A stretch of 64,000 bases of DNA from the NCBI RefSeq assembly GCF_017348915.1, contig NZ_CP071383.1:1116001-1180000 (forward strand), read 5' to 3'. Positions within the stretch are counted from its first letter, which is position 1, and the number at the start of each line of letters is the position of its first letter. Below, piece by piece: positions 17,308 to 26,876 of the stretch. The translations under genes and the position numbers were made by a program. Origin of the DNA: Leclercia pneumoniae. Lineage in GTDB: Bacteria > Pseudomonadota > Gammaproteobacteria > Enterobacterales > Enterobacteriaceae. Below the pieces are notes generated by a model, which did not search any database, was not told where the DNA came from, and was given only the letters and a program-made list of their open reading frames with translations.

Positions 17308-19548
17308 TTAGAAGTGCGTATTCACGCTCATGTACCAGGTGCGTCCCGGTTCGTTAAACGTATAAGCCCCTGCGCCGTACATATAGGCCCCGGTCTGGTC
17401 ATTACCCGTGGTTTGCGCGTTACCCGCACGCCACACGCGTTTATCAAACAGGTTATCCACGCCGCCGGTCAAACTCACGTTTTTGGTGACATCCCAGGTC
17501 GCGCTCAGGCCAACAATGCTATATGGGCTCACTTCGTCTTTCTCAGAGCCGGTTGCCGGTTCGCCTTTGTAGTTGTATTTCTTCGGCTGCTGCTTGCCGT
17601 ACCAGGTGAAGGTCGACTGCAGCGACACATCCTGGTGTACCTGCCAGCTCAGGGTCGAGTTCAGCGTGTACTCAGGGATGATCGACAGTCGGTCACCGGT
17701 CTCTTTGTTTTTACTTTGCAGCATATAGGTGAGGTTATTGGACCAGTTTACCGTATCGCTAACCGGGATATTGAGCGAACCTTCCAGACCTTCTACCACG
17801 GCTTTCGGGACGTTCTCCCACTGATAGATATCGGTAGAGACCTTGCTGGTTGAGGTATGACCGATTGGCGCGTAACCCGCTTCGATCTTGTCGCGATAGT
17901 CGTTACGGAACCAGGTCACGCCGGCCAGCCAGCCATCGTGTTTCCACTCCAGCCCAATCTCTTTGTTAATGCTGGTTTCGGCCTTCAGGTCGTCATTGCC
18001 CATCATGTAGCAGCCCACGCCGTCGGAGCTTGCGTAGCAACCCTGGCCTTTACTGTACAGCAGGTAGTTCGGGTTGGTCTGATACAGGCTTGGGGCTTTA
18101 TAGGCCCGGGCAATACCCATTTTCAGGGTAAAGTCATCCCCCAGACCTTGCGACAGGTTCAGGGAGGGGCTCCAGTTGTTACCCACAATGGTGTGGTGAT
18201 CGAAACGCAGCGCCGGGGTCAGCATGGTGCTGTCGGTCAGCTCCATGTTGTTCTCTGCAAAGACAGAGAAGATTTCGGCCTGCGAATACGGGCTGCGATC
18301 GTCGCTCATGCCCGGGATCGCGCCGCCTTGCAAGGGTTGCGTGTTCGAGGTGGAGTCCTTCATCCGCTGCTGGTTCCACTCGGTGCCCAGAGTCAGGTTC
18401 TGATTGACCAGGAAATCGATCGGAATATTCACTTCGCTGTGCAACATGACGTCTGCCAGGTCGGTATCGGTGAACTGATTGCTGTTAAACAACCCTTCCA
18501 GACCGCCTGCCAGCCCTTCGCCAAGACGGGAGTTACGGGTATGCTCGTATTGCGCCCAGTTGCTGGTGGTAACGCCGTTATCCCAGCCACCGTTCCAGGT
18601 GACGGCAAAGTTCTGGCGATAAATACGGTTCGTCTCTTTACCGTAATTTTTCTTAACCAGACCCTCTTTCGCATTGTCGTTATTGGTGTTTTGCGTATCA
18701 CCGGCGTAGAGGTTGTTCTGACGGCTGTAGCCCGCTTCGAACTCCAGCGACTGCATTGGCGCGAAGTCCCAGCGAACCACGCCGTTAATGTCTTTGTTCT
18801 CGACCCCTTCACGGCCTGCTGGCAGGGTGTCGGCGTAGGCGCCGGTACGTTCAGACTGATGACCGTCGTTGATGTCCCAGGCATCGGCCTGGGTTTTATC
18901 CAGATTGCCATACATGCGGAAGCTGAAATCGCCCCCCAGCGGCCCGCTCAGGCTGAAGTTGGTGCGTTTGGTTGAACCCTCTTCTTTGTGCTCTGGCGCG
19001 TTGAGATAGGTGTTCCAGGAGCCGTGCCACTGGTCGTCGAATTTTTTGGTGATAATGTTCACCACGCCGCCCGCCGCGCCGTTGCCGTAACGCGCAGCCG
19101 CAGGACCACGAATAACTTCAATGCTCTCAATCATCTCTGGCGGTACCCAGCCGGTATCACCACGCGTATCACGCTCGCCGCGCCAGCCCAGACGGATAGA
19201 GTTGCGGCTGGTCACCGGTTTGCCATCAATCAGAATCAGGGTGTTCTCTGGCCCCATACCACGAATATCGATCTGGCGATTGTTACCGCGCTGGCCGCTG
19301 GTGGAGTTACCGGTCAGGTTGACACCAGGCATGGTGCGGATGATCTCTGCCACATCGCGTGCAGGAGGATTTTTGCGGATCTGATCGGCGGTAATCTTCG
19401 ACACCCCCGGTGCCTGCAGGTTCTGCTCGGCGGCGGTGATAACCATGGTGTCTTCATGCGCGGGCGTCTCAGCGGCCATAGCGGGCAGGGCCGTGCCGAA
19501 AATCCCCAGGTTGACCAGTACGGCCAGTGAGTGAATCTTGTTGTTCAT
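17308..19548 (-). CDS. fepA: FepA, ferric enterobactin TonB-dependent receptor
   Basis: A 746-residue outer-membrane receptor for Fe-enterobactin, also a typical colicin B/D receptor. The signal peptide is about residues 1-25 (ends PAMAAETP). The TonB box EDTMVITA follows, then the plug domain to about residue 175 with ENTLILIDGKPV and YGNGAAGGVVNIITKKFD, then the 22-strand barrel ending in MSVNTHF with a terminal aromatic, as OMPs require. A cysteine pair in GCYASSDGVGCYM is in an extracellular loop. It is divergent from fes with Fur sites between them. Confidence 0.96.
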   Translation of the reverse strand: MNNKIHSLAVLVNLGIFGTALPAMAAETPAHEDTMVITAAEQNLQAPGVSKITADQIRKNPPARDVAEIIRTMPGVNLTGNSTSGQRGNNRQIDIRGMGPENTLILIDGKPVTSRNSIRLGWRGERDTRGDTGWVPPEMIESIEVIRGPAAARYGNGAAGGVVNIITKKFDDQWHGSWNTYLNAPEHKEEGSTKRTNFSLSGPLGGDFSFRMYGNLDKTQADAWDINDGHQSERTGAYADTLPAGREGVENKDINGVVRWDFAPMQSLEFEAGYSRQNNLYAGDTQNTNNDNAKEGLVKKNYGKETNRIYRQNFAVTWNGGWDNGVTTSNWAQYEHTRNSRLGEGLAGGLEGLFNSNQFTDTDLADVMLHSEVNIPIDFLVNQNLTLGTEWNQQRMKDSTSNTQPLQGGAIPGMSDDRSPYSQAEIFSVFAENNMELTDSTMLTPALRFDHHTIVGNNWSPSLNLSQGLGDDFTLKMGIARAYKAPSLYQTNPNYLLYSKGQGCYASSDGVGCYMMGNDDLKAETSINKEIGLEWKHDGWLAGVTWFRNDYRDKIEAGYAPIGHTSTSKVSTDIYQWENVPKAVVEGLEGSLNIPVSDTVNWSNNLTYMLQSKNKETGDRLSIIPEYTLNSTLSWQVHQDVSLQSTFTWYGKQQPKKYNYKGEPATGSEKDEVSPYSIVGLSATWDVTKNVSLTGGVDNLFDKRVWRAGNAQTTGNDQTGAYMYGAGAYTFNEPGRTWYMSVNTHF

Positions 19549-19714
19549 TGTGTGTCCTGCTTTTCGTTGCCGCGTTCCCCTGGCTCCGTTCCCGAAAGGG
19601 CAGGGAGGCGGCAGGATGTCGCCCGCAAGGCTGTGTAAACTGCTCGTTCCTGATCAGTACACAACGCCAGGCATGGTTAATAAATGGTCACGCTTCCCAC
19701 AGCGCGACCATACG

Positions 19715-19766
19715 CTATTGCAAATGCAAATAGTTATCAATAATATTATCGATATAAATTATCGTT
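19715..19766. promoter_or_regulatory. Fur-regulated fepA-fes divergent promoter region
   Basis: AT-rich sequence rich in GATAAT-like hexamers (TAGTTATCAATAATATTATC at 19731-19750, then AAATTATCG). The same stretch in E. coli fepA-fes is a known Fur operator with a closely similar sequence. It would repress both divergent units when iron is plentiful. Confidence 0.8.
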
Positions 19767-19802
19767 GATCAAAAACAGGCCTGTAAACATGGGGTTAATT
19801 CA

Positions 19803-21008
19803 GTGACAACGCTGGAGACAGGAAGCGACGCCTGGTGGCGGGCGGTAAATGGCCCGCAGAAGGTGCAGGAAGGGGATCACTATCGGGTCACGTTTTACTG
19901 GCGCGATCCGGCCGGCACCGAGCAGACGTCGCGGTTAAAGCGAGTCTGGCTCTATATCACCGGCGTCACCGACCATCACCACAATGCCCGCCCACAATCT
20001 CTGACGCGCCTGCCTGGCACCGATGTCTGGCAGTGGCAGGGCACCTTCAGCCCGCACTGGCGCGGCAGCTATTGCTTTATCCCCTCCGTGAATGACAACG
20101 ATTTTGCCGACACCGTGTTTGCTGCCGATCCGCCGGATCGTATGGCCCTGCGCGAAGGCTGGCGTAAGCTGCTGCCGCAGGCCATTGCCGATCCGCTCAA
20201 CGCCTGGAGCTGGCGCGGTGGGCGCGGGCACCCCGTCTCGGCGCTGGAGATGCCCGGTGCGCCGGCGCAGCCGGGCTGGGAGATGACGACGTGTAGCCAT
20301 GCGCAACCACGCTGCATCACCTGGCAAAGCGACAGGCTGGGCAATAGCCGTCGGGTCTGGATTTTCACCACCGGCGATGACGCCCCCACAGAACGCCCTC
20401 TGGCAGTGCTGCTGGACGGGCAGTTCTGGGCCGAGAGTATGCCCGTCTGGTCGCCGCTCACGGCCCTGACTCAGGCGGAAAAACTGCCGCCGGCGGTTTA
20501 TCTGTTAATCGATGTGATCGATACCGCCCACCGCAGCCGCGAGCTGCCCTGCAACCCCGATTTCTGGCTGGCAGTGCAGGACGAATTACTGCCGCAAGTG
20601 CAGGCCATCGCCCCCTTCAGCGACCGGGCCGACCGCACGGTGGTGGCCGGGCAGAGCTTTGGCGGCCTCTCTGCGCTGTATGCCGGGCTTAACTGGCCTG
20701 AACGCTTTGGCTGCGTGCTCAGCCAGTCGGGGTCGTTCTGGTGGCCCCATCGCGGCGCTCAGCAGGACGGGCAATTGATTACCCAACTAAAAAACCATGA
20801 AATCACGCCGCAGGGATTGCGCATCGTCATTGAAGCGGGGATCCGCGAGCCGCTGATCCTGCGTGCCGGACAGGCACTTTATGCCGAGCTACAACGCACG
20901 CAGTTGCCGGTTTTCTGGCGTCAGGTTGACGGCGGACATGATGCACTTTGCTGGCGCGGAGGGCTGACGCAGGGGCTGATGACGCTCTGGCAGCCGCTTA
21001 TTCAATAA
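19803..21008 (+). CDS. fes: Fes, enterobactin esterase
   Basis: A 401-residue cytoplasmic esterase that cleaves the trilactone of imported ferric enterobactin to release iron. The N-terminal carbohydrate-binding-like fold (about 1-150, WRDP..GTEQ, ITGVTDHHHN) precedes an alpha/beta hydrolase domain. GQSFGG gives the nucleophile Ser285, and DGGHDALCW places the catalytic His379. The start is GTG at 19803. The gene heads fes-ybdZ-entF. The match with E. coli Fes is clear through most of its length. Confidence 0.95.
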   Translation: MTTLETGSDAWWRAVNGPQKVQEGDHYRVTFYWRDPAGTEQTSRLKRVWLYITGVTDHHHNARPQSLTRLPGTDVWQWQGTFSPHWRGSYCFIPSVNDNDFADTVFAADPPDRMALREGWRKLLPQAIADPLNAWSWRGGRGHPVSALEMPGAPAQPGWEMTTCSHAQPRCITWQSDRLGNSRRVWIFTTGDDAPTERPLAVLLDGQFWAESMPVWSPLTALTQAEKLPPAVYLLIDVIDTAHRSRELPCNPDFWLAVQDELLPQVQAIAPFSDRADRTVVAGQSFGGLSALYAGLNWPERFGCVLSQSGSFWWPHRGAQQDGQLITQLKNHEITPQGLRIVIEAGIREPLILRAGQALYAELQRTQLPVFWRQVDGGHDALCWRGGLTQGLMTLWQPLIQ

Positions 21009-21019
21009 CGGAGTCTGGT

Positions 21020-21232
21020 ATGGAATTTACTAATCCCTTCGACAATCCGCAGGGTCAGTTCATCCTTTTGCAAAACGCACAGCAGCAGTTCAGCCTCTGG
21101 CCGCAGCAGTGCGCGTTGCCTGCGGGGTGGCAGGTGGTGAGCGAGCCGCAATCCAGCGAGGCCTGTCAGCAGTGGCTGGCGGCAAACTGGCGCACCCTGA
21201 CCCCCGCCCATTTCGCTGAGGAGCAGGCATGA
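21020..21232 (+). CDS. ybdZ: YbdZ, MbtH-like protein
   Basis: A 70-residue MbtH-family protein. Such proteins bind adenylation domains and stabilise or activate NRPSs, here EntF. The family signature is readable: NPFDNPQGQFILLQNAQQQ, SLWP, and the WxxV..(S) region VVSEPQSSEACQQWLAANW. Its stop overlaps the entF start by four bases (ATGA). Confidence 0.95.
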   Translation: MEFTNPFDNPQGQFILLQNAQQQFSLWPQQCALPAGWQVVSEPQSSEACQQWLAANWRTLTPAHFAEEQA

Positions 21233-24200
21233 GCACGCGTCTTCCCCTTGTCGCGGCTCAGCCGGGTATCTGGATGGCAGAGCAGCTCTCTCCCTTGCCC
21301 AATGCCTGGAGCGTGGCGCACTACGTAGAACTTGAGGGTGAAATCAGCGCGCCGCTGCTGGCAAAAGCCATCGTCGCGGGCATGATGCAGGCCGATACCC
21401 TGCGCACCCGTTTTGCGGAGGATAACGGCGAGGTGTGGCAGTGGGTTGATGAGACCCTGCCGCTTGCTGAACCCCCTATTGTTGACTGCCGCAATGAAGC
21501 CGATCCGCATGCCGCCGCCATGGCGCAGATGCAGACAGATTTACACCAAAACCTGCGAGTGGATAGCGGCCAGCCGTTGGCCTGCCATCAGCTGATTCAG
21601 GTAGAGGACAACCGCTGGTACTGGTATCAGCGCTATCACCATCTGGTGGTGGATGGCTTTAGCTTCCCGGCCATTACCCGGCAAATCGTCGCCATTTATC
21701 GTGCCTGGTCGAGGGGAGACGAGACCCCCGCATCGCCCTTTACCCCTTTTGCGGAGGTGGTGGAGGAGTATCAACGCTATCGGGAGAGCGATGCGTACGC
21801 CCGCGATGGTGCTTTCTGGGCTGAGCAGCGTAAACAGCTACCGCCGCCGGTGTCGCTTTCCGCTACGCCGCTGCCAGGCCGGGCCGCGACCACCGATATT
21901 CTGCGCATGAAGCTAAGCGCTGATGCCCGCGCCTTCAGTAAGTTGGCAAACGCCGGGCAGGTGCAGCGCACCGATCTTGCGCTGGCGCTGGTGGCCTTAT
22001 GGCTGGGACGTCTGACCGGACGGATGGAGTATGCCGCCGGGTTTATTTTTATGCGTCGTATGGGCTCTGCGGCCCTTACCGCCACCGGCCCGGTGCTGAA
22101 CGTGCTGCCGCTGGCGGTCACCCTTCAGCCTGCGGAGACGCTGCCCGCACTGGCGCAGCGCTTAGCCGGACAGCTTAAAAAAATGCGTCGTCATCAGCGT
22201 TACGATGCTGAGCAGATCGTTCGTGACAGCGGGCGTACCGCCAGTGACGAAGCGCTCTTCGGTCCGGTCTTCAACGTTAAAGTCTTTGACTATCAGCTCG
22301 ATCTGAACGGCGTAACGGCCACGACTCACACCCTGGCGACGGGTCCGGTGAACGATCTGGAGATGGCGCTGTTTCCGGATGAGCAGGGCGGATTGACCAT
22401 TGAGATCCTCGCTAACCAGCAGCGTTACGACGAAGCGACGCTGAGCCGGCACGTAGAACGTCTGCATGCCCTGCTGGCTCAGTTCGCTGAAAATCCGGCG
22501 CTGACCTGTGGCGCGGTAGAGACCGTTTCGCCCGCCGAATATCAACAGCTGGCGCAGATCAACGATACCGCGGTGGCGCTACCCGCTACCACCCTGAGCA
22601 CGCTGGTGGCAGAGCAGGCTGCCCGCACGCCCGATGCCCCGGCGCTCGCCGATGCACAGCACGAACTAAGCTACCGCCAGATGCGCGAGCAGGTGGTTGC
22701 CCTTGCCACGCTATTGCGCGAACGGGGCGTACAGCCAGGCGACAGCGTCGCGGTTGCGTTACCTCGCTCGGTATTTCTGACCCTGGCGTTACATGCCATC
22801 GTGGAGGCGGGGGCCGCCTGGCTACCGCTGGATACTGGTTATCCGGACGATCGCCTGCACATGATGCTCGAGGACGCGCAGCCCTCGTTGCTGATCACGA
22901 CCGACGACCAGCGCGCGCGCTTCAGCCAGCTGGCGATACCGACTTTTAGTTACAACACACTATTACCTGCCGCGGGCAGCGAACCGCTGAACCTGTGCGC
23001 GCCGCAGCAAACTGCCTACATCATCTTCACCTCGGGCTCAACAGGACGGCCGAAAGGGGTGATGGTGGGACAGACCGCCATCGTTAACCGCCTGTTATGG
23101 ATGCAGGATCACTACCCGCTGACTGCTACAGACGTCGTCGCGCAGAAAACCCCGTGCAGCTTTGATGTGTCGGTATGGGAGTTCTGGTGGCCATTTATCG
23201 CCGGGGCGAAGCTGGTGATGGCCGAGCCGGAGGCCCATCGCGATCCGTTGGCTATGCAGCAGTTCTTTGCCCGGTACGGCATCACGACGACCCATTTCGT
23301 GCCTTCCATGCTGGCCGCCTTTGTGGCGACCCTGACCCCGGAAAACGTGGCTTGTACCCGCAGCCTGAAGCAGGTGTTCTGTAGCGGTGAAGCGCTGCCG
23401 ACCGAGCTTTGCCGTGAGTGGGAGCAGCTTACGCGCGTGCCGCTGCATAATCTGTATGGCCCGACCGAGGCGGCGGTAGATGTCAGCTGGTATCCGGCGT
23501 TTGGGCCGGAGCTGGCGGCCGTGCAGGGCAACAGCGTGCCGATTGGTTTGCCGACGTGGAACACCGGCCTGCGTATTCTGGATGCCATGATGCGTCCGGT
23601 GCCGTTTGGCATCGCGGGCGATCTCTATCTCACCGGTATCCAGCTGGCACAGGGCTATCTGGGCCGTCCGGATCTGACGGCCAGCCGCTTTATTGCCGAT
23701 CCCTTTGCCCCCGGCGAACGGATGTATCGCACCGGCGACGTGGCGCGCTGGCTGGATAACGGCGCGGTGGAGTATTTAGGGCGCAGTGACGATCAGCTTA
23801 AAATACGCGGTCAACGCATTGAGCTGGGTGAAATTGACCGGGCGATGCTGAGCCTGCCGGACGTGGCGCAGGCCGTGGCCCATGCCTGCGTCTTCAACCA
23901 GGCGGTGGCGACGGGCGGAGATGCGCGTCAGCTGGTGGGATATGTCGTATCTGAGTCCGGCCTGCCGCTGGATCGCGACGCGCTACGCGAGAGGCTGAAA
24001 GCGCAGTTACCCGCCCACATGGTGCCAGTGGTACTGCTGCAAATCAGTGAGTTGCCGCTGTCTGCCAATGGCAAGCTTGACCGCAAGGCGCTGCCGTTGC
24101 CTGCCGTGTCCAACAAAACCAGCGGTCGCGCACCGGGATCCGACACTGAAATCGCTGTTGCTCAGGCCTTCTCAACGCTGTTGGGTTGCGAAGTGAATGA

Positions 24201-25095
24201 CATTGAGGCCGATTTCTTTGCCCTGGGTGGTCACTCGCTACTGGCGATGCGTCTGGCGGCACAGCTTAGCAATACGTTTGCCCGCAAGGTAACCCCAGGA
24301 CAGGTGATGGTAGCCTCAACGGTGGGGGCGCTCAGCACGCTGCTGGCGTCGTGGAACGACGATGAAGCGCAGCGTATGGGGTACGAAACCCTGTTGCCTC
24401 TGCGTAAAAGCGAGGGGCCTACGCTGTTCTGCTTCCATCCGGCTTCGGGTTTTGCCTGGCAGTTCAGCGTGCTGGCGCGCTATCTGAGCCCGCGCTGGTC
24501 GATAACGGGGATCCAATCGCCGCGGCCCGAGGGACCGATGCAGCAGGGTGACAATCTGGATGCGGTGATAGACCATCATCTGGCGACGCTGCAAGCCCAA
24601 CAACCGCACGGCCCCTACTCTCTGTTCGGTTATTCACTCGGCGGCACGCTGGCGCAAGGCATCGCCGCACGTCTGCGTCAGCAGGGCGAAGAGGTCGCGT
24701 TCCTCGGACTGCTGGATACCTGGCCGCCAGAGACGCAAAACTGGGCAGAAAAAGAGGGAAACGGACTTGATCCCGAAGTGCTGGCCGAGATTGCTCGCGA
24801 GCGCGACGCCTTTATCGCCGCCCAGCAGGGGCAGGCGTCTGGCAAACTGTTTGAAGCGATAGAGGGCAACTACGCTGATGCCGTGCGCCTGCTCACCACC
24901 GCCCACAGCGCGAAGTTTGACGGCAAAGCGACGCTGTTTGTCGCCGAGCGCACACGCACGCAGGATCCGCATCAGGCATGGGCACCCTGGGTGGGAGAAC
25001 TGGAGGTATACCGTCAGGATTGCGCTCACGTCGATATTATCTCGCCGCAGGCGTTTGAGACGATTGGACCGGTATTACAGAGAATTTTGGGATAA
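21229..25095 (+). CDS. entF: EntF, enterobactin synthase NRPS (C-A-PCP-TE)
   Basis: A 1288-residue four-domain NRPS that activates serine, condenses it with dihydroxybenzoate from EntB, and trimerises and cyclises the product. The condensation domain (about 1-430) has YHHLVVDG with the catalytic histidine near 138. The adenylation domain (about 460-955) carries TSGSTGRPKG near 600 and YRTGD. The carrier domain (about 970-1045) has GGHSLL with phosphopantetheine Ser1003. The thioesterase (about 1055-1288) has GYSLGG with Ser1136. Domain order and length equal the E. coli enzyme (1293 residues). All key residues are present. Confidence 0.97.
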   Translation: MSTRLPLVAAQPGIWMAEQLSPLPNAWSVAHYVELEGEISAPLLAKAIVAGMMQADTLRTRFAEDNGEVWQWVDETLPLAEPPIVDCRNEADPHAAAMAQMQTDLHQNLRVDSGQPLACHQLIQVEDNRWYWYQRYHHLVVDGFSFPAITRQIVAIYRAWSRGDETPASPFTPFAEVVEEYQRYRESDAYARDGAFWAEQRKQLPPPVSLSATPLPGRAATTDILRMKLSADARAFSKLANAGQVQRTDLALALVALWLGRLTGRMEYAAGFIFMRRMGSAALTATGPVLNVLPLAVTLQPAETLPALAQRLAGQLKKMRRHQRYDAEQIVRDSGRTASDEALFGPVFNVKVFDYQLDLNGVTATTHTLATGPVNDLEMALFPDEQGGLTIEILANQQRYDEATLSRHVERLHALLAQFAENPALTCGAVETVSPAEYQQLAQINDTAVALPATTLSTLVAEQAARTPDAPALADAQHELSYRQMREQVVALATLLRERGVQPGDSVAVALPRSVFLTLALHAIVEAGAAWLPLDTGYPDDRLHMMLEDAQPSLLITTDDQRARFSQLAIPTFSYNTLLPAAGSEPLNLCAPQQTAYIIFTSGSTGRPKGVMVGQTAIVNRLLWMQDHYPLTATDVVAQKTPCSFDVSVWEFWWPFIAGAKLVMAEPEAHRDPLAMQQFFARYGITTTHFVPSMLAAFVATLTPENVACTRSLKQVFCSGEALPTELCREWEQLTRVPLHNLYGPTEAAVDVSWYPAFGPELAAVQGNSVPIGLPTWNTGLRILDAMMRPVPFGIAGDLYLTGIQLAQGYLGRPDLTASRFIADPFAPGERMYRTGDVARWLDNGAVEYLGRSDDQLKIRGQRIELGEIDRAMLSLPDVAQAVAHACVFNQAVATGGDARQLVGYVVSESGLPLDRDALRERLKAQLPAHMVPVVLLQISELPLSANGKLDRKALPLPAVSNKTSGRAPGSDTEIAVAQAFSTLLGCEVNDIEADFFALGGHSLLAMRLAAQLSNTFARKVTPGQVMVASTVGALSTLLASWNDDEAQRMGYETLLPLRKSEGPTLFCFHPASGFAWQFSVLARYLSPRWSITGIQSPRPEGPMQQGDNLDAVIDHHLATLQAQQPHGPYSLFGYSLGGTLAQGIAARLRQQGEEVAFLGLLDTWPPETQNWAEKEGNGLDPEVLAEIARERDAFIAAQQGQASGKLFEAIEGNYADAVRLLTTAHSAKFDGKATLFVAERTRTQDPHQAWAPWVGELEVYRQDCAHVDIISPQAFETIGPVLQRILG

Positions 25096-25115
25096 TGACT
25101 CCCTTAAGCATGACT

Positions 25116-25142
25116 ATCCCGGCCTGTGCCGGGATTTTTTTT
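25116..25142 (+). terminator. Factor-independent terminator after entF
   Basis: ATCCCGGC pairs with GCCGGGAT around CTGT, followed by a run of eight T residues up to 25142. It ends the fes-ybdZ-entF unit 20 bases past the entF stop. Confidence 0.93.
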
Positions 25143-25160
25143 CAGCTGGGTGGGAGGATA

Positions 25161-25718
25161 TTAGAAGCGGTAGCCGACAGTGAGGTTAAAGCCATTAACG
25201 GAGTAAGATTCGTAATATTTTGCTGTGGTACCTTCGTAGCCGATGCCGATAGAAAAATCATCCGTTGGGTTAAATTGTACGCCAGCGCCCCAGGCAAACT
25301 GGGTTGAATTTTCTGACGTTTTATCCCGCTCTGAATAGCCCCAGTCATAATCCCATCGGGTTTCTCCATCCCATTTGATATAAGAAACGCCACCCAGCGC
25401 ATAAACAGATACGTAATCGTTAATACGATAGACTGGCCCAGCCAGCAGCGAATAATATTTAATATCGTCTTTATATGACCATGTCTCGCCAGCTTCGTAC
25501 TCGCTATCACTGTTGTCCCCGGTCAGATAGGTGAAAGAGCCCATCACGCTAAAAGGGGAGTCCCATTCATAGCGATACTGAACGTTCACGCCACGGATAT
25601 CACCCAGATTTTCAAAGTCACTTTGTGCATAACCAATCGAGACAGTATGGTTATTTGCCAGCGCAGTGCCGCTCATCAGGGTACTTGCTACCAGCAGCGC
25701 CAAAGACAATTTTTTCAT
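25161..25718 (-). CDS. Ail/Lom/OmpX-family outer-membrane protein
   Basis: A 185-residue eight-stranded beta-barrel of the Ail/OmpX family. The signal peptide MKKLSLALLVASTLMSGTALA ends near residue 21. TVSIGYAQSDFENLGDIRGVN is the first strand, PVYRINDYVSVYALGGVSY is the central family motif, and NLTVGYRF is a typical barrel end with terminal Phe. Members act in adhesion, serum resistance and entry, but OmpX-like proteins can be neutral. AAGGA precedes the ATG. It sits where E. coli has fepE, beside the CDI locus. Confidence 0.9.
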   Translation of the reverse strand: MKKLSLALLVASTLMSGTALANNHTVSIGYAQSDFENLGDIRGVNVQYRYEWDSPFSVMGSFTYLTGDNSDSEYEAGETWSYKDDIKYYSLLAGPVYRINDYVSVYALGGVSYIKWDGETRWDYDWGYSERDKTSENSTQFAWGAGVQFNPTDDFSIGIGYEGTTAKYYESYSVNGFNLTVGYRF

Positions 25719-26455
25719 TGATTAACATCCTTATTTTTACTGTGAAACACGCCCGTGAATGCGGCGTAGTAATATGAAGTTTACCTTTTCGAGGCAGAAA
25801 ACTTTGCCTGAAGGACGACGCTATTTTGAAGAGGTTAAGCCCATAATTGTATTTATTTCAGTAAATTAGAGGTTAAATTCAGAATCTATTTAGCCTGATG
25901 CTGTAATGGGTGTTATTGCCAGTTGATGTGATAAACGAAGGCGAGGGCTGCTTTGAATAGGTGGGCGGGCTTTGAGTGTGATGATGATATTTTGTCTTTC
26001 GAGGCGGGAAGGTAACAGCGGGGTAGCAGGTCGCTGCCGCTGAAAGAGAGAGCAATGTTACGCTCTGCTGGTTAAAAATGCTCTGTAGTATAAACGAGGG
26101 GTGACAGTATTAGCGGGTGGACTAAAGCGGCATGGTTTATGGCAGATTTTTATTCAGGGTGACTGGTTATATGGGCTATAGCCTGGTGCGAGCGTAACCC
26201 TTTTTGCGTGGCGAATGGATAGCGCAGGTAGGATTTGTTGACGGGATGCCGATTAGGATTGGGTGATGCCGGACTCCATCGTTATCACCGCCCAGAACAC
26301 CCGTGAACTGTACGGTTGTGCCGAGGGTCTGACGTGGCTTACGTCAACAAGAAGAAGATGGAACAGTGGATCAGAACATTTCCGGGGGGCTGAACTACAC
26401 CGACGATTTGTCGGAGTATAAGCGCGGGGGACGGGCATTATGGGTAACGGCTGAT
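25719..26455. other. Long gene-free stretch with broken coding remains
   Basis: About 740 bases between the Ail-like gene and the end of the CDI operon. The left two thirds show no supportable gene. At about 26268-26472 the plus strand has two short frames that look like pieces of one protein: SIVITAQNTRELYGCAEGL and, shifted, ISGGLNYTDDLSEYKRGG then ALWVTADKTIPA. The source family was not recognised. It may be debris of a lost toxin/immunity module or of another insert. Confidence 0.5.
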
Positions 26456-26485
26456 AAAACAATCCCGGCCTGAATGACCGGGATT
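26456..26485 (-). terminator. Terminator of the cdi operon
   Basis: AATCCCGG (26461-26468) pairs with CCGGGATT (26478-26485) around a nine-base loop. On the minus strand the stem is followed by GTTTTATC. It lies 12 bases past the candidate immunity gene stop. Confidence 0.8.
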
Positions 26486-26496
26486 TATAAATACTA

Positions 26497-26871
26497 TTAA
26501 CCCCTTATTCCTAACCGGATTGTTTCAGTTGGAAATAAGGGTTGTAATATTAATTTTTCATTGAAAATAAATAACTTAGGTGACAGGGCTGTAACATCAT
26601 AAATATTCTCAGCAATCAAGGTGAGCGTACTCCTAAAAACAGGAATGCCTATTTCATCCACAAAAACAAATACATAATCATTTTCATTATGATTGTTTGC
26701 TATAAATGCATTTATATCTTCATAATCTATATAATTAAGCTCTAACCATGATACATTTCCATTAACAAATGGATATTGATATAAAATATTAATAGCCTCT
26801 TTCTCGCACTGGCCTTCAAGTATATGAAAGTCAGCGCTAAGGGCTTCTTTACATTCATCGAATAGAGTCAT
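26497..26871 (-). CDS. cdiI: Candidate CdiI immunity protein
   Basis: A 124-residue small, clearly acidic, cytoplasmic protein starting five bases after the cdiA stop, the position of CdiI in cdiBAI loci. AGGGG precedes its ATG closely. It is AT-rich like the CdiA tip and unlike the rest of the locus, consistent with transfer as one toxin/immunity cassette. CdiI proteins bind and block their cognate toxin and share no common sequence, so identity rests on position, size, charge and composition. No family is recognised. Confidence 0.8.
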   Translation of the reverse strand: MTLFDECKEALSADFHILEGQCEKEAINILYQYPFVNGNVSWLELNYIDYEDINAFIANNHNENDYVFVFVDEIGIPVFRSTLTLIAENIYDVTALSPKLFIFNEKLILQPLFPTETIRLGIRG

Positions 26872-26876
26872 GTCCC

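Noticed and set aside
17857-18975. Plus-strand frame of 372 codons within fepA
   Set aside because: It is the antisense shadow of a conserved receptor gene.
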